Positions 8,554 through 18,480 are shown, numbered from the stretch's first letter. The stretch: 64,000 nucleotides of DNA from Pseudomonas bharatica CSV86 (GCF_000319305.2 NZ_AMWJ02000001.1:1961001-2025000); one strand, 5' to 3'. Program-made: numbers and translations. The notes: generated by a model not told the origin, from the letters alone.

Positions 8554-9783
8554 TCATTCAGGCCCGACCTGCTGCAACTGCCCCAGCCGGCTCCGCGTCC
8601 TTGCCAGGTCGGCCACGCTGCCGCCCAGGCTTTGCGCCAGCGGCTGCTCGCCGATCAGCAGCAGCGGCTTGTCACGGTCATACAGCACATCGATCAGGTT
8701 GATGAAGCGCTGCTGGGCGGCGATGGTGCATTCCTGCAGGTCCGGCAGGCCTTCGATGGTCCAGTGCTCGAAACGCTGGATCAGTTCCAGGTAATCGATT
8801 ACCGCAGTCGCCTGTTCGCAGATGCTGGCGAAATCGAAGACCACGCTGCGCTCGTCACGCACCCGGGCGCGCAATTGGCGCTTGTTCACCTGGAGCACTT
8901 GCTCGTGGGTCGCGCTACCGAAGCCCAGTCGCTGCAATTGCCCGGCAGTCCCGGGCCAGACGTAGTATCCCTGGGTAAAGCGCTGCTGGCGCCCGGCGTC
9001 GGGCAGGGCGCGGTAGTCCCGTTCGCCACCGACCTCAAGCACGTCCATACGCGCTTCGATCAGCCGGATGACCGGTTCGAAACGCTGGTGATACAGCGGG
9101 TTGGGCAAGAGCCCCTTGGGCGGATAGTTGGACGTCACCAGAACGAAGATGCCGCGCTCGAACAGGGCCTTGTACAGCCGCGTGAGCAGCATGGCATCGC
9201 CGATATCGTGCACATGGAACTCATCGAAGCACAGCACGCGGCAGTCGCCGAGCAACGCGTCGAGGGTGACCGCCAGGGCATCGTCCTGGCGGCGGTGCTC
9301 GAACATGCCCTGGTGCAGCCGGGCAAAGAAGTCATGGAAGTGCAGGCGCCGCTTGGGAACATCGCCCAGCGCGGTGAAGAAACCGTCCAGCAGCCAGCTT
9401 TTGCCGCGCCCGACCTGGCCGTGCAGGTACAGGCTGCGGGCCCTCCCGGTTGGCAGACGTGCGGCCTGCTCGGCCATGGCTGCAATCACCTGCTGCTGGC
9501 CCTGGCTCAGGCTGTAGCCTTGCTGCTGCGCCTTGTCGGCGAAAAACCGCTGGATCTCGCGGGCTTTGCCAGGCTCGGCGGCAGGGGCGGCGGCCAGGCG
9601 TTGGCGCAAGGCGCGCAGGGGCGAGCGGATCCAGGCGGGCAAGAGATGTTCCTCGAACAATGACAGGTGACGAACGGCGGCAATATTAACCAGATAGTGA
9701 AAAGTGCTGCCAGTCGCGACCGCCCGTATTCGTCGGATATTTCCTATACATGAGCTGTACATTTCTTGTTCGGCTGGCAGCAT
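8554..9783 (-). CDS. AFG1/ZapE-family AAA ATPase
   Basis: A P-loop ATPase of the AFG1-like (ZapE) family. It shows Walker A GQVGRGKSWLLDGFF, the family motif RRLHFHDFFARLHQ, Walker B RVLCFDEFHVHDIGDAM, sensor VTSNYPPKGLLPNPLYHQRF, and the C-terminal FINLIDVLYDRDKPLLL. ZapE proteins act at the division ring in E. coli, and AFG1 in mitochondrial protein quality control; this looks like a second, divergent Pseudomonas paralogue. The start is uncertain: the ATG at 9783 has a GAGGA just upstream (409 aa), but the first 40 residues look non-conserved, and a TTG at 9660 (LFEEHLLPAWIRSPL) would give a more family-like N-terminus. Confidence 0.85.
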   Translation of the reverse strand: MLPAEQEMYSSCIGNIRRIRAVATGSTFHYLVNIAAVRHLSLFEEHLLPAWIRSPLRALRQRLAAAPAAEPGKAREIQRFFADKAQQQGYSLSQGQQQVIAAMAEQAARLPTGRARSLYLHGQVGRGKSWLLDGFFTALGDVPKRRLHFHDFFARLHQGMFEHRRQDDALAVTLDALLGDCRVLCFDEFHVHDIGDAMLLTRLYKALFERGIFVLVTSNYPPKGLLPNPLYHQRFEPVIRLIEARMDVLEVGGERDYRALPDAGRQQRFTQGYYVWPGTAGQLQRLGFGSATHEQVLQVNKRQLRARVRDERSVVFDFASICEQATAVIDYLELIQRFEHWTIEGLPDLQECTIAAQQRFINLIDVLYDRDKPLLLIGEQPLAQSLGGSVADLARTRSRLGQLQQVGPE

Positions 9784-9840
9784 TTTCCTCGACTGCTACC
9801 CTGAACCCCAGGTCAATTCCTGCAAGGACAGGGAGGAACG

Positions 9841-10368
9841 GTGAAGGGAAGGTCACTGGTGGCGTTGTTGGGGTTGTACGCGGCCCAAAGCGTTGCCGCC
9901 ACGGATTTCCTCGTCGAGGTTCGCATCGACGTACAGCGGGGCTGCCTGCTCATCCACGAGCCACGGTCGGCTTCCGCACAGGCCTTGGGCGTGCTGGATT
10001 TCGGCCAGAGTCCACGGCTGGACGATCCCTCCGGGCCGTTGGGCAGCCAGTTGCTGGTCCAGCGCCCGCCACGGCTGGAGTGCAATCCGGACACGGCCTA
10101 TCAGGTGCGGGTCGATGGCGGCCTGCATGGCGGCACCGGCGAGGTGCGCTACCTGGTATCCGCCGATCCCAAGGCCCGGCCCATACCCTACCGCCTTTAT
10201 CAGGATCCGGCCTGGCGTGTGCCGCTGTCGGTGAATATTGCCCAGCATGGCCGGGTACCGGACAGCGGAACGGTGGAACTTCCCTTGTACGCACGTATCG
10301 ACACACAAACCGAGCTTCCACGGACGGGGCGCTATTCGGACTTGTTGAAGGTGACCGTCACCTGGTGA
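9841..10368 (+). CDS. Spore-coat-U-domain pilin subunit 1 (Csu-type)
   Basis: A GTG start preceded by GGAGGAAC gives a 175-aa secreted protein. The signal peptide ends near SVAA-TDFLV, and one SCPU domain follows: paired cysteines (RGCLLI and LECNP), the GVLDFGQ strand, YRLYQDPAW and a C-terminal donor-type strand ending KVTVTW. SCPU proteins are the subunits of archaic chaperone-usher pili such as Acinetobacter Csu. As first gene of a seven-gene cluster it occupies the position of a shaft or minor pilin; it is more divergent than the following subunits, so it is less likely to be the major pilin. Confidence 0.85.
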   Translation: MKGRSLVALLGLYAAQSVAATDFLVEVRIDVQRGCLLIHEPRSASAQALGVLDFGQSPRLDDPSGPLGSQLLVQRPPRLECNPDTAYQVRVDGGLHGGTGEVRYLVSADPKARPIPYRLYQDPAWRVPLSVNIAQHGRVPDSGTVELPLYARIDTQTELPRTGRYSDLLKVTVTW

Positions 10369-10403
10369 GGGTCATGAACCGCACTGCTTAGGGAGCGAGC
10401 AGC

Positions 10404-10940
10404 ATGCATGCATCACGCATTCTCCTGCTGGGCCTGGGGCCGCTGTTGCTCAGCCCGGCAGCCCATGGCGCGATCAGCGGACATATCGAGGCGCGCCTGG
10501 TGCTTACCTCGGCCTGCCAGATCAGCAGCGATCCGGCCAGTACCGCGCCGGCCAGCGCGGCGGGCGGCGTGCTCGATTTCGGCCAGCAGGGCCCGCTGTG
10601 GAACCAGACCCTGCGTGCGGCCATCGATGAACCTGGCGGCAGTGGCAACCTGCAGATCAGTTGCAACCCCCAGGTCCGCGCCTTCACCGTGACCATCAAT
10701 GGCGGCGCCAACCCCGACGGCGCCACGCGCCGGCTGAGCAACGGCGGCGTGCTGATTCCCTACCAGCTCTCCACCGACCCGGGCGGACGCAGCAACTACG
10801 GGATAGGCCAGCAGCTCAACTTCACCGTGAGCAGCGCGCAACAGATTCCCATCCCTATCTACGGCGTGGTCGTAGCCAACCCCAAGGCCCTGCCTGCGGG
10901 CGTTTATCGCGACACCCTGACGGTGACGCTGGACTGGTAA
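10404..10940 (+). CDS. Spore-coat-U-domain pilin subunit 2 (Csu-type)
   Basis: A 178-aa secreted pilin with a signal peptide (MHASRILLLGLGPLLLSPAAHGA) and one SCPU domain: cysteines in TSACQISS and ISCNPQ, the GVLDFGQ strand, GVLIPYQLSTDPGG, and the C-terminus GVYRDTLTVTLDW typical of archaic pilins, which end in a hydrophobic edge strand completed by donor-strand exchange. It follows subunit 1 by 35 bp with a GGGAGCGAG ribosome-binding site. The most similar neighbour is subunit 1 (same FGQ strand), suggesting local duplication. Confidence 0.88.
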   Translation: MHASRILLLGLGPLLLSPAAHGAISGHIEARLVLTSACQISSDPASTAPASAAGGVLDFGQQGPLWNQTLRAAIDEPGGSGNLQISCNPQVRAFTVTINGGANPDGATRRLSNGGVLIPYQLSTDPGGRSNYGIGQQLNFTVSSAQQIPIPIYGVVVANPKALPAGVYRDTLTVTLDW

Positions 10941-10960
10941 CAGCCATCAAGGAGTGAACC

Positions 10961-11493
10961 ATGAAACCGCAACTGAATCGCTTCGTTTTTGCCGGCATCG
11001 GGCTGTTGCTGGCTTCCCAGGCCCAGGCGGCCACGGTCACCGGGCAGATAAACGCCTCGCTGGTGCTGATCTCCAGTTGCCAGGTGAACGGCTCCACGGC
11101 CACCACCGGGTCAATTTCGGCGCCCTGAACTTCGGCACCCAGACGGCGTTGTTCACCACGGCGGGCGCCCAGGTGCTGGCGGGTGGTGGCGGGGCGATGA
11201 GCATTCTCTGCTCCAATGGCGCGATCCCGGTGATCAAGATCGGCGCCGGCGCCCATGACGGCGCATCCACCGGCGGTACCCGCGCACTGGCCGACGGCTC
11301 GGGCAATTCGGTGCCCTATGACTTCTATTCCGACTCCGGGCTGACCACCGTGATACCGATCAACGGCACCATTACCCTGCCCACCAGCAGCGGTACGCCG
11401 CAGACCGTCAACCTGTACGGCAAGGCCGTGGGCAAGGCCGGGCTGCCCCCGGGCACCTATACCGACACCGTGGCGGTCGAGCTGAGTTTCTGA
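10961..11493 (+). CDS. Spore-coat-U-domain pilin subunit 3, single-base frameshift
   Basis: The ATG at 10961 (AAGGAG upstream) opens a signal peptide (FVFAGIGLLLASQAQAA) and an SCPU N-terminal strand (TVTGQINASLVLISSCQVNG). The frame is lost at the GGG at 11108-11110; one added G restores ATTGVNFGALNFGTQ and then the rest of the domain (ILCSNGAIPVIKIG, SVPYDFYSDSGL, PPGTYTDTVAVELSF). The corrected product is 177 aa, the same size as its neighbours, with both cysteines. Because the missing base is in a G run and six other such shifts occur in this window, a sequencing error is the likeliest cause. Its composition (short, Gly/Ala/Thr-rich) would suit the major shaft subunit. Confidence 0.8.
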
Positions 11494-11496
11494 GCC

Positions 11497-11997
<501 letters not shown>

Positions 11998-12042
11998 CGG
12001 CGTACACGCCGGTATTGCACGACCACCACGAAGGAGAGCGGG

Positions 12043-12809
12043 ATGTTCAGGGAGAGGGCGAGGCTGGCATTGGGGCATTGCTGCTGTGGGCCGGAGCGAC
12101 GTCGGCGGCGACATCGGTGCTGATCTGGCCGATCGACCCGGTGATCGAGGCCGAACAGAAGGCCGGCGCGTTGTGGCTGGAAAACCGCGGCAACGAGGAA
12201 GCCAACCTGCAGGTGCGGATCTTCGCCTGGCGCCAGGGCGGGTTCGACGATCAATACCAGAACCAGCGCGACATCATCGGCAGCCCGCCGCTGGCGAAGA
12301 TCGCGCCGGGGCAGAAGCAGCTCATCCGCCTGACCCGCACCGGTACCTCGCCGGTGGGCCAGGAGCAGGCCTACCGCATCATCATCGATGAAATTCCTCC
12401 GGCCTTGCCGCCCGACACCGCCGACAAGCCCCAGGCCGCGATCCGCTTCCAAATGCGCTATTCGGTGCCGCTGTTCGTCTACGGCCAGGGCCTGTGGGGC
12501 AAGGCCGACCCCAGCGGGCAGCGCAGCGACGCCGGGGTCGGCAAGCCGCAACTGAGCTGGCGCCAGGTATCGGCGCAGGGGCGCTCCTGGGTGGAGATCC
12601 GCAATACCGGTCCGGTTCATGCGCGCCTGACCGATGTGGTGATGCAGCAGGGCGGGCAGAGCCGGCCGCTGGTGGAAGGGCTGCTCGGCTATGTGCTGCC
12701 GGGCGCGACCATGCGCTGGCCGGCGCCACTGCAGGCCTCGGCGTCTACCGCGCTCAAGGGACGGATCAATGGCGGTGACGCGGCGCAAACCATAGCCCAG
12801 GGCCAGTGA
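12043..12809 (+). CDS. Periplasmic pilus chaperone (CsuC-like), single-base frameshift
   Basis: The natural start is the ATG at 12043 with AAGGAGAG upstream, reading MFRERARLALG; the rest of the signal peptide (ALLLWAGATSAATS) is in another frame. One G added to the GGGG run at 12072-12075 joins them and gives a 255-aa chaperone. The mature part is a PapD-like two-domain fold: VLIWPIDPVIEAEQKAGALWLEN, ANLQVRIFAWRQ, then KIAPGQKQLIRLTRTG, and a second domain. The long F1-G1-type region and the lack of a classical PapD Lys/Arg pattern fit the archaic family. It would hold SCPU subunits in a preassembled state for the usher encoded downstream. Confidence 0.83.
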
Positions 12810-12871
12810 GCCGGGTGGACAAAGGATGAACCTCGGGCCAGGGAGCACCCGACGATGGCGGGGAAAGGTGC

Positions 12872-15223
12872 GTGAAGGGATTGACCACGGATTCCTGCCC
12901 GCTGTTGCTGGCGGGTGGCCTGGCGTGGTGCCTCGGTGCCACGTCGTGGGCCGGCGAGCTGCCGCCGCCGCCCTCTGCGCAGGAGGCGATCAGCGATGCC
13001 GAGCTGTATCTGGAACTGGTGGTCAACCAGATGAACAGCGGTAACGTGGTGGTCGTGCACCAGCGTTCCGGGCGCTTCTACGTGGCGGCCAGCGACCTGC
13101 GTGCCGTGGGTATCGACTTCCCCGTGCCGGTGCCGGCAGAGGTCGCGCTCGATAGCGTCGCCGGCCTGCACAGCGACTACGACAGCCAGGCCCAGCGCCT
13201 GATGCTCCAGGTCCCGCCGGCCTGGCTGCCTGGCCAGCGCATCGGCAACCGCTCCCTGGGCCCGGGCGGCCAGGCCAACAGCAGCTTTGGCGCCTTGCTC
13301 AACTACGATGCCTACCTCAACGACACCGACGATATCGGCAGCAGCCTGTCGGTGTGGAACGAGCTGCGGGTGTTCGACGCCTGGGGGACGTTCTCCACCA
13401 CGGGCCAATGGCGCCAGCAGATCAGCGGGCGCAACTACGCCGACAACCAGCGTGGCTTCCTGCGCTACGACACGACCTTTCGCTACACCGACGAGGAGCG
13501 CCTGCTGACCTTCGAGGCGGGCGACGTGATCAGCGGCGCGCTGCCCTGGACCAGCTCGGTGCGCCTGGGCGGGGTACTGCTATCGCGTGACTTCTCGGTA
13601 CGCCCGGACCTGGTCACCTATCCGCTGCCGGCCTTCGCCGGCGAGGCGGCGGTGCCGTCGTCGGTGGACCTGTTCATCAACGGCTACAAGAGCGCCAGCG
13701 CCGACCTGCAGCCCGGGCCCTACACCCTGACCAACGTGCCCTATATCAACGGTGCCGGCGATGCGGTAGTGGTGACCACCGATGCTCAGGGGCGGCAGGT
13801 GTCCACCACCTTGCCGTTCTACGTCACCAGCACCTTGCTGCAGAAAGGCATGAGCGATTTCTCGGTGGCAGCCGGTGCCTTGCGACGCAATTACGGGATC
13901 AGCGATTTCTCCTACGGCAAGGGCCTGACCTCGGCCAGCCTGCGCTACGGCATCAGCGACAGTTTTACCCTGGAAACCCACGGCGAGGCGGCGCAGTCCC
14001 TGGCCCTTGGCGGGATCGGCGGCAATCTGCTGGTGGGCACCTTCGGGGTAGTCAACGCCGCGGTCAGCCAAAGCACCTTCGATAGCCGCAGCGGCCAGCA
14101 ACTGAGCCTCGGCTATCAGTACAACAGCCAGCGCATCGGCTTCAATTACCAGCGCCTGGAGCGGTATGGCGACTACGCCGACGCCTCGTTGCTGGACAGT
14201 CCCTATGCCCGCCTGAGCCAGCGCAGCGAGCAGGTTACCCTCAGCCTCAACCTGGAACGCTACGGTAGCCTCGGCGCCGGCTATTTCGACGTACGCGCCG
14301 GCGACAACTCGCGTACCCGCCTGGTGAACCTGAGCTGGAGCAAGTCGCTGTGGGGCAATACCAGCCTGTACCTGTCGGCCAACCGCGAGCTTGGTGGCGA
14401 GCAGTGGGCGACCCAGGCGCAACTGGTGATTCCTTTCGACCTGTACGGCACCCTCAGCCTGAGCACCGAGCGCAACCAGAGCGGCGAGAATGTCCAGCGG
14501 GTCAATTACAGCCGCGCGGTGCCCAGCGATGGTGGCCTGGGTTACAACCTCGGCTACGCCAGCGGCGGCGACCAGTCGGCCTATCGCCAGGCCGACCTGA
14601 CCTGGCGCTTGCAGTCGGTGCAGCTCCAGGCCGGCACCTATGGCACCAGCCAGGCCATGACCCGCTGGGCCGATGCCAGCGGCTCGCTGGTGTGGATGGA
14701 TGCCGGCGTGTTCGCCGCCAACCGGATCGATGATGCCTTCGTCGTGGTCAGTACCGAGGGCTTCGCCGATGTGCCGGTGCGCTACGAGAACCAGAACGTC
14801 GGCCGTACCGACAGCAAGGGGCACCTTTTGGTGCCGTGGAGCAGCGCCTACTACCGCGGCAAGTACGAAATCGACACCTTGGAACTGCCGGCCAACGTGC
14901 GCGCGGAAAACGTCGAGCAGCGGGTAGCGGTACGCCGTGGCGCCGGGTACCTGCTGAATTTCCCGCTGAACCGGGTACGCGCGGCGAGCATCGAGCTGGT
15001 CGATGCCAGTCACCAGGACCTGCCGTTGGGCAGCCAGGTCCGCCATCAGCAGACCGGCGCTGCCGCAGTGGTCGGGTGGGACGGACTGGTCTATCTGGAA
15101 GGACTGGCCGAGGACAATACCCTGGAGGTACGGATCGCCGGCGGCGGCACTTGCCTGGTGCATTTCAGCCTCGACGCCGGTCAGGACGATGTGCCGCTGC
15201 TCGGCCCGCTGGTGTGCAAATGA
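12872..15223 (+). CDS. Fimbrial outer-membrane usher (CsuD-like)
   Basis: A GTG start behind GGGGAAAGG gives a 783-aa usher. It has a signal peptide (residues about 1-27), a periplasmic N-terminal domain (DAELYLELVVNQMNSGNVVVVHQRSG), a 24-strand barrel with a plug region (FINGYKSASADLQPGPYTLTNVP), repeated barrel strands such as SLGYQYNSQRIGFNYQRLERYGDYADAS, and a C-terminal domain ending CLVHFSLDAGQDDVPLLGPLVC. At under 800 aa it is short, as expected for archaic ushers. It overlaps the tip-protein gene by ATGA, so export platform and tip adhesin are translationally coupled. Confidence 0.93.
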   Translation: MKGLTTDSCPLLLAGGLAWCLGATSWAGELPPPPSAQEAISDAELYLELVVNQMNSGNVVVVHQRSGRFYVAASDLRAVGIDFPVPVPAEVALDSVAGLHSDYDSQAQRLMLQVPPAWLPGQRIGNRSLGPGGQANSSFGALLNYDAYLNDTDDIGSSLSVWNELRVFDAWGTFSTTGQWRQQISGRNYADNQRGFLRYDTTFRYTDEERLLTFEAGDVISGALPWTSSVRLGGVLLSRDFSVRPDLVTYPLPAFAGEAAVPSSVDLFINGYKSASADLQPGPYTLTNVPYINGAGDAVVVTTDAQGRQVSTTLPFYVTSTLLQKGMSDFSVAAGALRRNYGISDFSYGKGLTSASLRYGISDSFTLETHGEAAQSLALGGIGGNLLVGTFGVVNAAVSQSTFDSRSGQQLSLGYQYNSQRIGFNYQRLERYGDYADASLLDSPYARLSQRSEQVTLSLNLERYGSLGAGYFDVRAGDNSRTRLVNLSWSKSLWGNTSLYLSANRELGGEQWATQAQLVIPFDLYGTLSLSTERNQSGENVQRVNYSRAVPSDGGLGYNLGYASGGDQSAYRQADLTWRLQSVQLQAGTYGTSQAMTRWADASGSLVWMDAGVFAANRIDDAFVVVSTEGFADVPVRYENQNVGRTDSKGHLLVPWSSAYYRGKYEIDTLELPANVRAENVEQRVAVRRGAGYLLNFPLNRVRAASIELVDASHQDLPLGSQVRHQQTGAAAVVGWDGLVYLEGLAEDNTLEVRIAGGGTCLVHFSLDAGQDDVPLLGPLVCK

Positions 15224-16188
15224 AACGCCTGCTGCCGATGCTGGTGCTGCTGTTGCTTGCCGAGCCCGTGCAGGCGCTGTGTTCGGTGGTGCAGGCCGGC
15301 AATGTGGCGTTCGGCAGCGTGGCCTCCACTACGCTGGCGTCCACCGTGCAATCCTCGTCCAGCACCAATGCCGGCCTGCGTTGCAGTGGCTCGCTGGTGA
15401 CGCTGTTGCGCAGCGATGACTTCTTCAAGGCCACCTTCACGCCGACCGGAGGCACCACCGGCCTGGTCGGGCCCACCGGCGACGTCATCCAGTACACGCT
15501 GTATGCCGACAACACCACGTCCTACCCGATCACCCGCGGCCAGCCCTTCGATTTCGCGCGCAACGGCATCCTCGATGCGCTGGGGATCCTCGGCAACGTG
15601 GTGCCGGCGACCATACCGGTGTACCTGCGGACCCTGACCGGAAGCAACGTCGCCGCCGGCAACTACTCGGAAACCTTCACCGTGTTCTGGAACTGGGACT
15701 ATTGCTACGGCATCGGCGTCGGCGGTTTGTGCGTCGGGCGCCAGACCCTGACCGGCAGCACCACCATGACCGTGACCCTGACCGTCACCGCCGATTGCCA
15801 GATCACCACCCCGGCAATCAACTTCGGCAGCGCTCCGGTGGTGAGCGGGTTTTCCACGGTGAGCCAGAGCGTCAGCCTCAACTGCACCAAGGGCAGTGCC
15901 TATACCGTGGGCCTGAATGACGGCCTGTATGTGTCGGGCGGGCGCCGGCGCATGAAGTCGCCGGCCAACAATTACCTGGCCTACGACATTTTCAAAAGTG
16001 CCGGTACCGTGCGCTGGGGTTCGCTGACCAGCGCGCGTCGCTCCGGCAGCGATGCCGATATCAACCCGGGCAACGGCACCGGCACGGGCAGCCAGGTGTT
16101 CAACTACAACGCCAGGGTCTACACCGACCAGGCCACGCCGCCGGCGGGGGCGTACCAGGATAGCGTGATCCTGGATGTGGCTTTCTAG
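15220..16188 (+). CDS. Two-domain spore-coat-U tip protein (CsuE-like)
   Basis: A 322-aa secreted protein with a signal peptide (MKRLLPMLVLLLLAEPVQA) and two SCPU domains in tandem: residues about 20-155 (CSVVQAGNVAFGSVAS to YSETFTVFWNWDYCYG) and about 180-322 (ADCQITTPAINFGSAPVV to PPAGAYQDSVILDVAF). Two-domain SCPU proteins at the 3' end of these operons are the tip adhesins of archaic pili; in Acinetobacter CsuE the first domain binds hydrophobic surfaces through exposed loops. It closes the seven-gene pilus operon; REP repeats follow. Confidence 0.9.
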   Translation: MKRLLPMLVLLLLAEPVQALCSVVQAGNVAFGSVASTTLASTVQSSSSTNAGLRCSGSLVTLLRSDDFFKATFTPTGGTTGLVGPTGDVIQYTLYADNTTSYPITRGQPFDFARNGILDALGILGNVVPATIPVYLRTLTGSNVAAGNYSETFTVFWNWDYCYGIGVGGLCVGRQTLTGSTTMTVTLTVTADCQITTPAINFGSAPVVSGFSTVSQSVSLNCTKGSAYTVGLNDGLYVSGGRRRMKSPANNYLAYDIFKSAGTVRWGSLTSARRSGSDADINPGNGTGTGSQVFNYNARVYTDQATPPAGAYQDSVILDVAF

Positions 16189-16256
16189 ACAGCTGCAAGC
16201 ACGACGCGCACCCTGTGGGGGCACCCGCGATTGCGATGGTGAATTCACTGCCGCAA

Positions 16257-16320
16257 TCGCTGGCAAGCCAGCTCCCACAAGGGGCAGCTCAGAACCCTGT
16301 GGGAGCTGGCTTGCCAGCGA
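16257..16320. repeat. REP pair (inverted, 23-bp arms)
   Basis: Two perfect inverted 23-bp copies (16257-16279 and 16298-16320) of the Pseudomonas REP core containing GGCAAGCCAGCTCCCAC and its complement are separated by 18 bp. The same core recurs at 27302-27384 and, diverged, at 50681-50948. The pair lies between the pilus operon and the convergent carboxypeptidase gene, a standard REP location. The flanks (16190-16256, 16321-16459) hold degenerate copies and no gene. Confidence 0.85.
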
Positions 16321-16459
16321 TAGGGCATCAGCCTCACCCTGGATCCGGCGATGTACCCGGCCCCTGTGGAAGCGGGTTTATCGGAACGCCGAACCCCCAC
16401 ACAAGGTCCCAGCAAGTCAAAGAGTTGTGTTTTGTTCTACAAGAGCTTAGCCAGCGCCT

Positions 16460-17596
16460 TCAACGCAATTCGTGGACCATCTGCCCGACCGCATCCAGCA
16501 CCGCCGATGCCAGTTCCTTGGAGCGCTTGCCCGACCAGCCGGTGGCCGGGTTCGGTGCGTCGTCGTGGTCCTTGAATGGCATTTCCAGGGTCAGCGACAG
16601 GCAGTCATGGGCCTGGCCCACGGCATTGCAGGCCAGGGTCATGTTGGCCTGGCCCGGTGCACTGCGGGGATAACCATGCACATCCTGGAAGTCCCGGGTC
16701 AGCGCGCACAGGGTTTTGCGGAAACGCTCCTCCAGCGCGGCGATACGCGGGGTGTAGCCCGGGTTGCCCTCGCAGGCGGCAGTGAACACGTGGGGAATCT
16801 CTTCGTCGCCATGGACATCGAGGAACAGGTCGACTCCATGCAGCTTCATCTGCTGCTGGGCGAACAGTACCTCGGGGGTTTGCTCGCTGCTTGCATCCTG
16901 CCAGGCGCGATTGAGATCGAAGCCTTTGGCGTTGGTGCGCAGGTGACCGTGGAAGGCGCCGTCGGGATTCATGTTGGGGATCAGGTACAGGTCGGCGGCG
17001 CTCAGTAGTTGTTGCAGGCCGGCATCGTTGTCGGCGACACGGTCGATCACACCTTCCATGAACCACTCGGCCATGTGCTCGCCGGGATGCTGCTGGGCGA
17101 TGATCCATACCTTGCGCTTGCCCGCGGCGCCGTCACCGACCCGCAACAACGGAATATCGCGGCCTTCGACACTGCGCCCGGTGGCCAGCAGGCTGACACC
17201 CGGCAGATGCCGGGCACGCTCGATCAATTGATTGTGGCGAGCCCGCGAGTAGGGCTCGAAGTAGGCGAACCAGGCCTGCGGCTCCTGGGCTTCGAGGCTG
17301 AAATGCAGGGCCTGGCCATCGAAGCGTGACGGAACACGGAACCAGTTGCGCTGATCGTAGGAGGCGACGGCGTGGTAACCGTCCCATGCCTTGTTGTAGG
17401 AGGACTCGCCGGCATTCTCCAGGGTGAAGGCGTGGGTCTGGCCGGGCGTCAGGCCGCTGGCCTTGAAGTGGAACCATTGGAAATGCGCGCTGGCGCTGTC
17501 GGGGCGGATCGCCAGGCGCACCTGGGCGGGATTGCTGGTGTCCCGAACGAGGATGTTGCCGGAGTCGAAGTCGCTGTCGATGCTCAGTGCGGTCAT
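16460..17596 (-). CDS. M14-family metallocarboxypeptidase (cytosolic CCP-like)
   Basis: A 378-aa zinc carboxypeptidase without a signal peptide. An N-terminal beta-sandwich (residues about 1-115) precedes the M14 domain. Zinc ligands are H170 and E173 in QQHPGEHMAEW and H262 in FLDVHGDEE; N229/R230 in FDLNRAWQ binds the substrate carboxylate, and E338 in LTLEMPFKD is the general base. This layout matches the M14 subfamily of bacterial cytosolic carboxypeptidases related to eukaryotic CCP/AGBL deglutamylases. The natural substrate in Pseudomonas is unknown to me. It is convergent with the pilus operon across a REP pair. Confidence 0.9.
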   Translation of the reverse strand: MTALSIDSDFDSGNILVRDTSNPAQVRLAIRPDSASAHFQWFHFKASGLTPGQTHAFTLENAGESSYNKAWDGYHAVASYDQRNWFRVPSRFDGQALHFSLEAQEPQAWFAYFEPYSRARHNQLIERARHLPGVSLLATGRSVEGRDIPLLRVGDGAAGKRKVWIIAQQHPGEHMAEWFMEGVIDRVADNDAGLQQLLSAADLYLIPNMNPDGAFHGHLRTNAKGFDLNRAWQDASSEQTPEVLFAQQQMKLHGVDLFLDVHGDEEIPHVFTAACEGNPGYTPRIAALEERFRKTLCALTRDFQDVHGYPRSAPGQANMTLACNAVGQAHDCLSLTLEMPFKDHDDAPNPATGWSGKRSKELASAVLDAVGQMVHELR

Positions 17597-17648
17597 TGGC
17601 CTGGGTCCTTTGCAGAGTTGTTGTGGGCAACAACTCTACACAACCCGG

Positions 17649-18161
17649 TCAGTACCAGAAACCCAGGGCCAGCACGGCGGCCAGGCCAAGACCCATGGCG
17701 ACGGTGCAGCCACCCAGGGAAAACGCGGCCCGGGTCTGCCGGTACCAGAGGTTTTCGCCCAGCGCCCGGGCCGGCGCCAGCAGGCTGCGCCAACGCAGCT
17801 CGGTGGCGTGGAAGGCCGCCAGGTGCTCCGGGTCGGCGTCCAGCCAGCGACGGAAATCGATGCGCTCGCTGGCGGTGATCAGCGGACTTTGCAGCCGCAC
17901 ATACCACTGGCCGGCAGCACGGGCGAGCGGAGCAGGGGCGGGCAGGGTGGCCTGCAGGGCCTGGTTCATATGACGCTCGACGCTTGCGTCGGACAGGTCC
18001 AGGCGCCTGGCGATGACCGCGTAGGTCAATTGGTCGAGGCGGCTCAGCAGGAATACCTGCTGAACCCGGCGTGGCAGCGCTTTCAGGCGGTGCAGCAGCG
18101 CGAGTTCGGCGGTGTCGGCGGGTTCGGCGTGATGGTCCAGTGGCAGCAGCAGACGGGTCAT
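17649..18161 (-). CDS. Sigma-region-4-like / FecR-N-terminal (DUF4880) fusion with one TM segment
   Basis: The ATG at 18161 has AAGGAG 8 bp upstream and gives 170 aa. Residues about 17-65 (LALLHRLKALPRRVQQVFLLSRLDQLTYAVIARRLDLS) look like the region-4 DNA-binding domain of FecI-type ECF sigma factors; no region 2 is present. Residues about 83-125 (AGQWYVRLQSPLITASERIDFRRWLDADPEHLAAFHATE) match the DUF4880 cytoplasmic domain of FecR anti-sigma regulators, and one membrane segment (MGLGLAAVLALGFWY) ends the protein, so the periplasmic signalling domain is missing. It therefore looks like a FecI-FecR remnant fused into a membrane-tethered regulator. The PrrF sRNA and a Fur box lie upstream on the same strand. 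Confidence 0.7.
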   Translation of the reverse strand: MTRLLLPLDHHAEPADTAELALLHRLKALPRRVQQVFLLSRLDQLTYAVIARRLDLSDASVERHMNQALQATLPAPAPLARAAGQWYVRLQSPLITASERIDFRRWLDADPEHLAAFHATELRWRSLLAPARALGENLWYRQTRAAFSLGGCTVAMGLGLAAVLALGFWY

Positions 18162-18360
18162 GGTTCCAGCTCCTTGCGGTGGAAACGGAGGAGGGAGGTA
18201 GGGGGCATCTTCCATGATGCGGTTGAGAGCTTAGTCTTAACGAGATTGATTCTCAAGTGCTAATTTCAGCAAAGGCCAGCCATGGGCTTATCACAGGGAT
18301 GGTCCTTTGATATCATCGCCACATTCAGCAACACATCGCCTTCATTAGCCTGAAGAGCCC

Positions 18361-18473
18361 AAAAAAAAGACCCGGCAAAAAGCCGGGTCAAAAACCGTGA
18401 TTAGCCTGATGAGGAGATAATCTGGAGTCCGACCTAAGGGCTCCGGGTTATCCAACCAGTCTCGCGACCAGTT
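18361..18473 (-). ncRNA. prrF: PrrF-type Fur-regulated small RNA
   Basis: The minus strand from about 18473 begins AACTGGTCGCGAGA, the known 5' end of Pseudomonas PrrF RNAs, and carries the strongly conserved target-pairing core around TATCTCCTCATCAGGCTAA (about 18400-18421). It ends in the hairpin GACCCGGC-TTTTT-GCCGGGTC (18389-18369) followed by eight U (18368-18361). Predicted length is about 113 nt, close to P. aeruginosa PrrF1/F2. In that species PrrF represses sodB, sdh, katA, antR and other iron-using genes when iron is scarce. Only one copy is in the window. Confidence 0.95.
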
Positions 18474-18480
18474 GCGATCA

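Noticed and set aside
16190..16459. CRISPR-like repeats after the pilus operon
   Set aside because: The repeats are inverted, not direct and regularly spaced, and match the REP core found elsewhere in the window.
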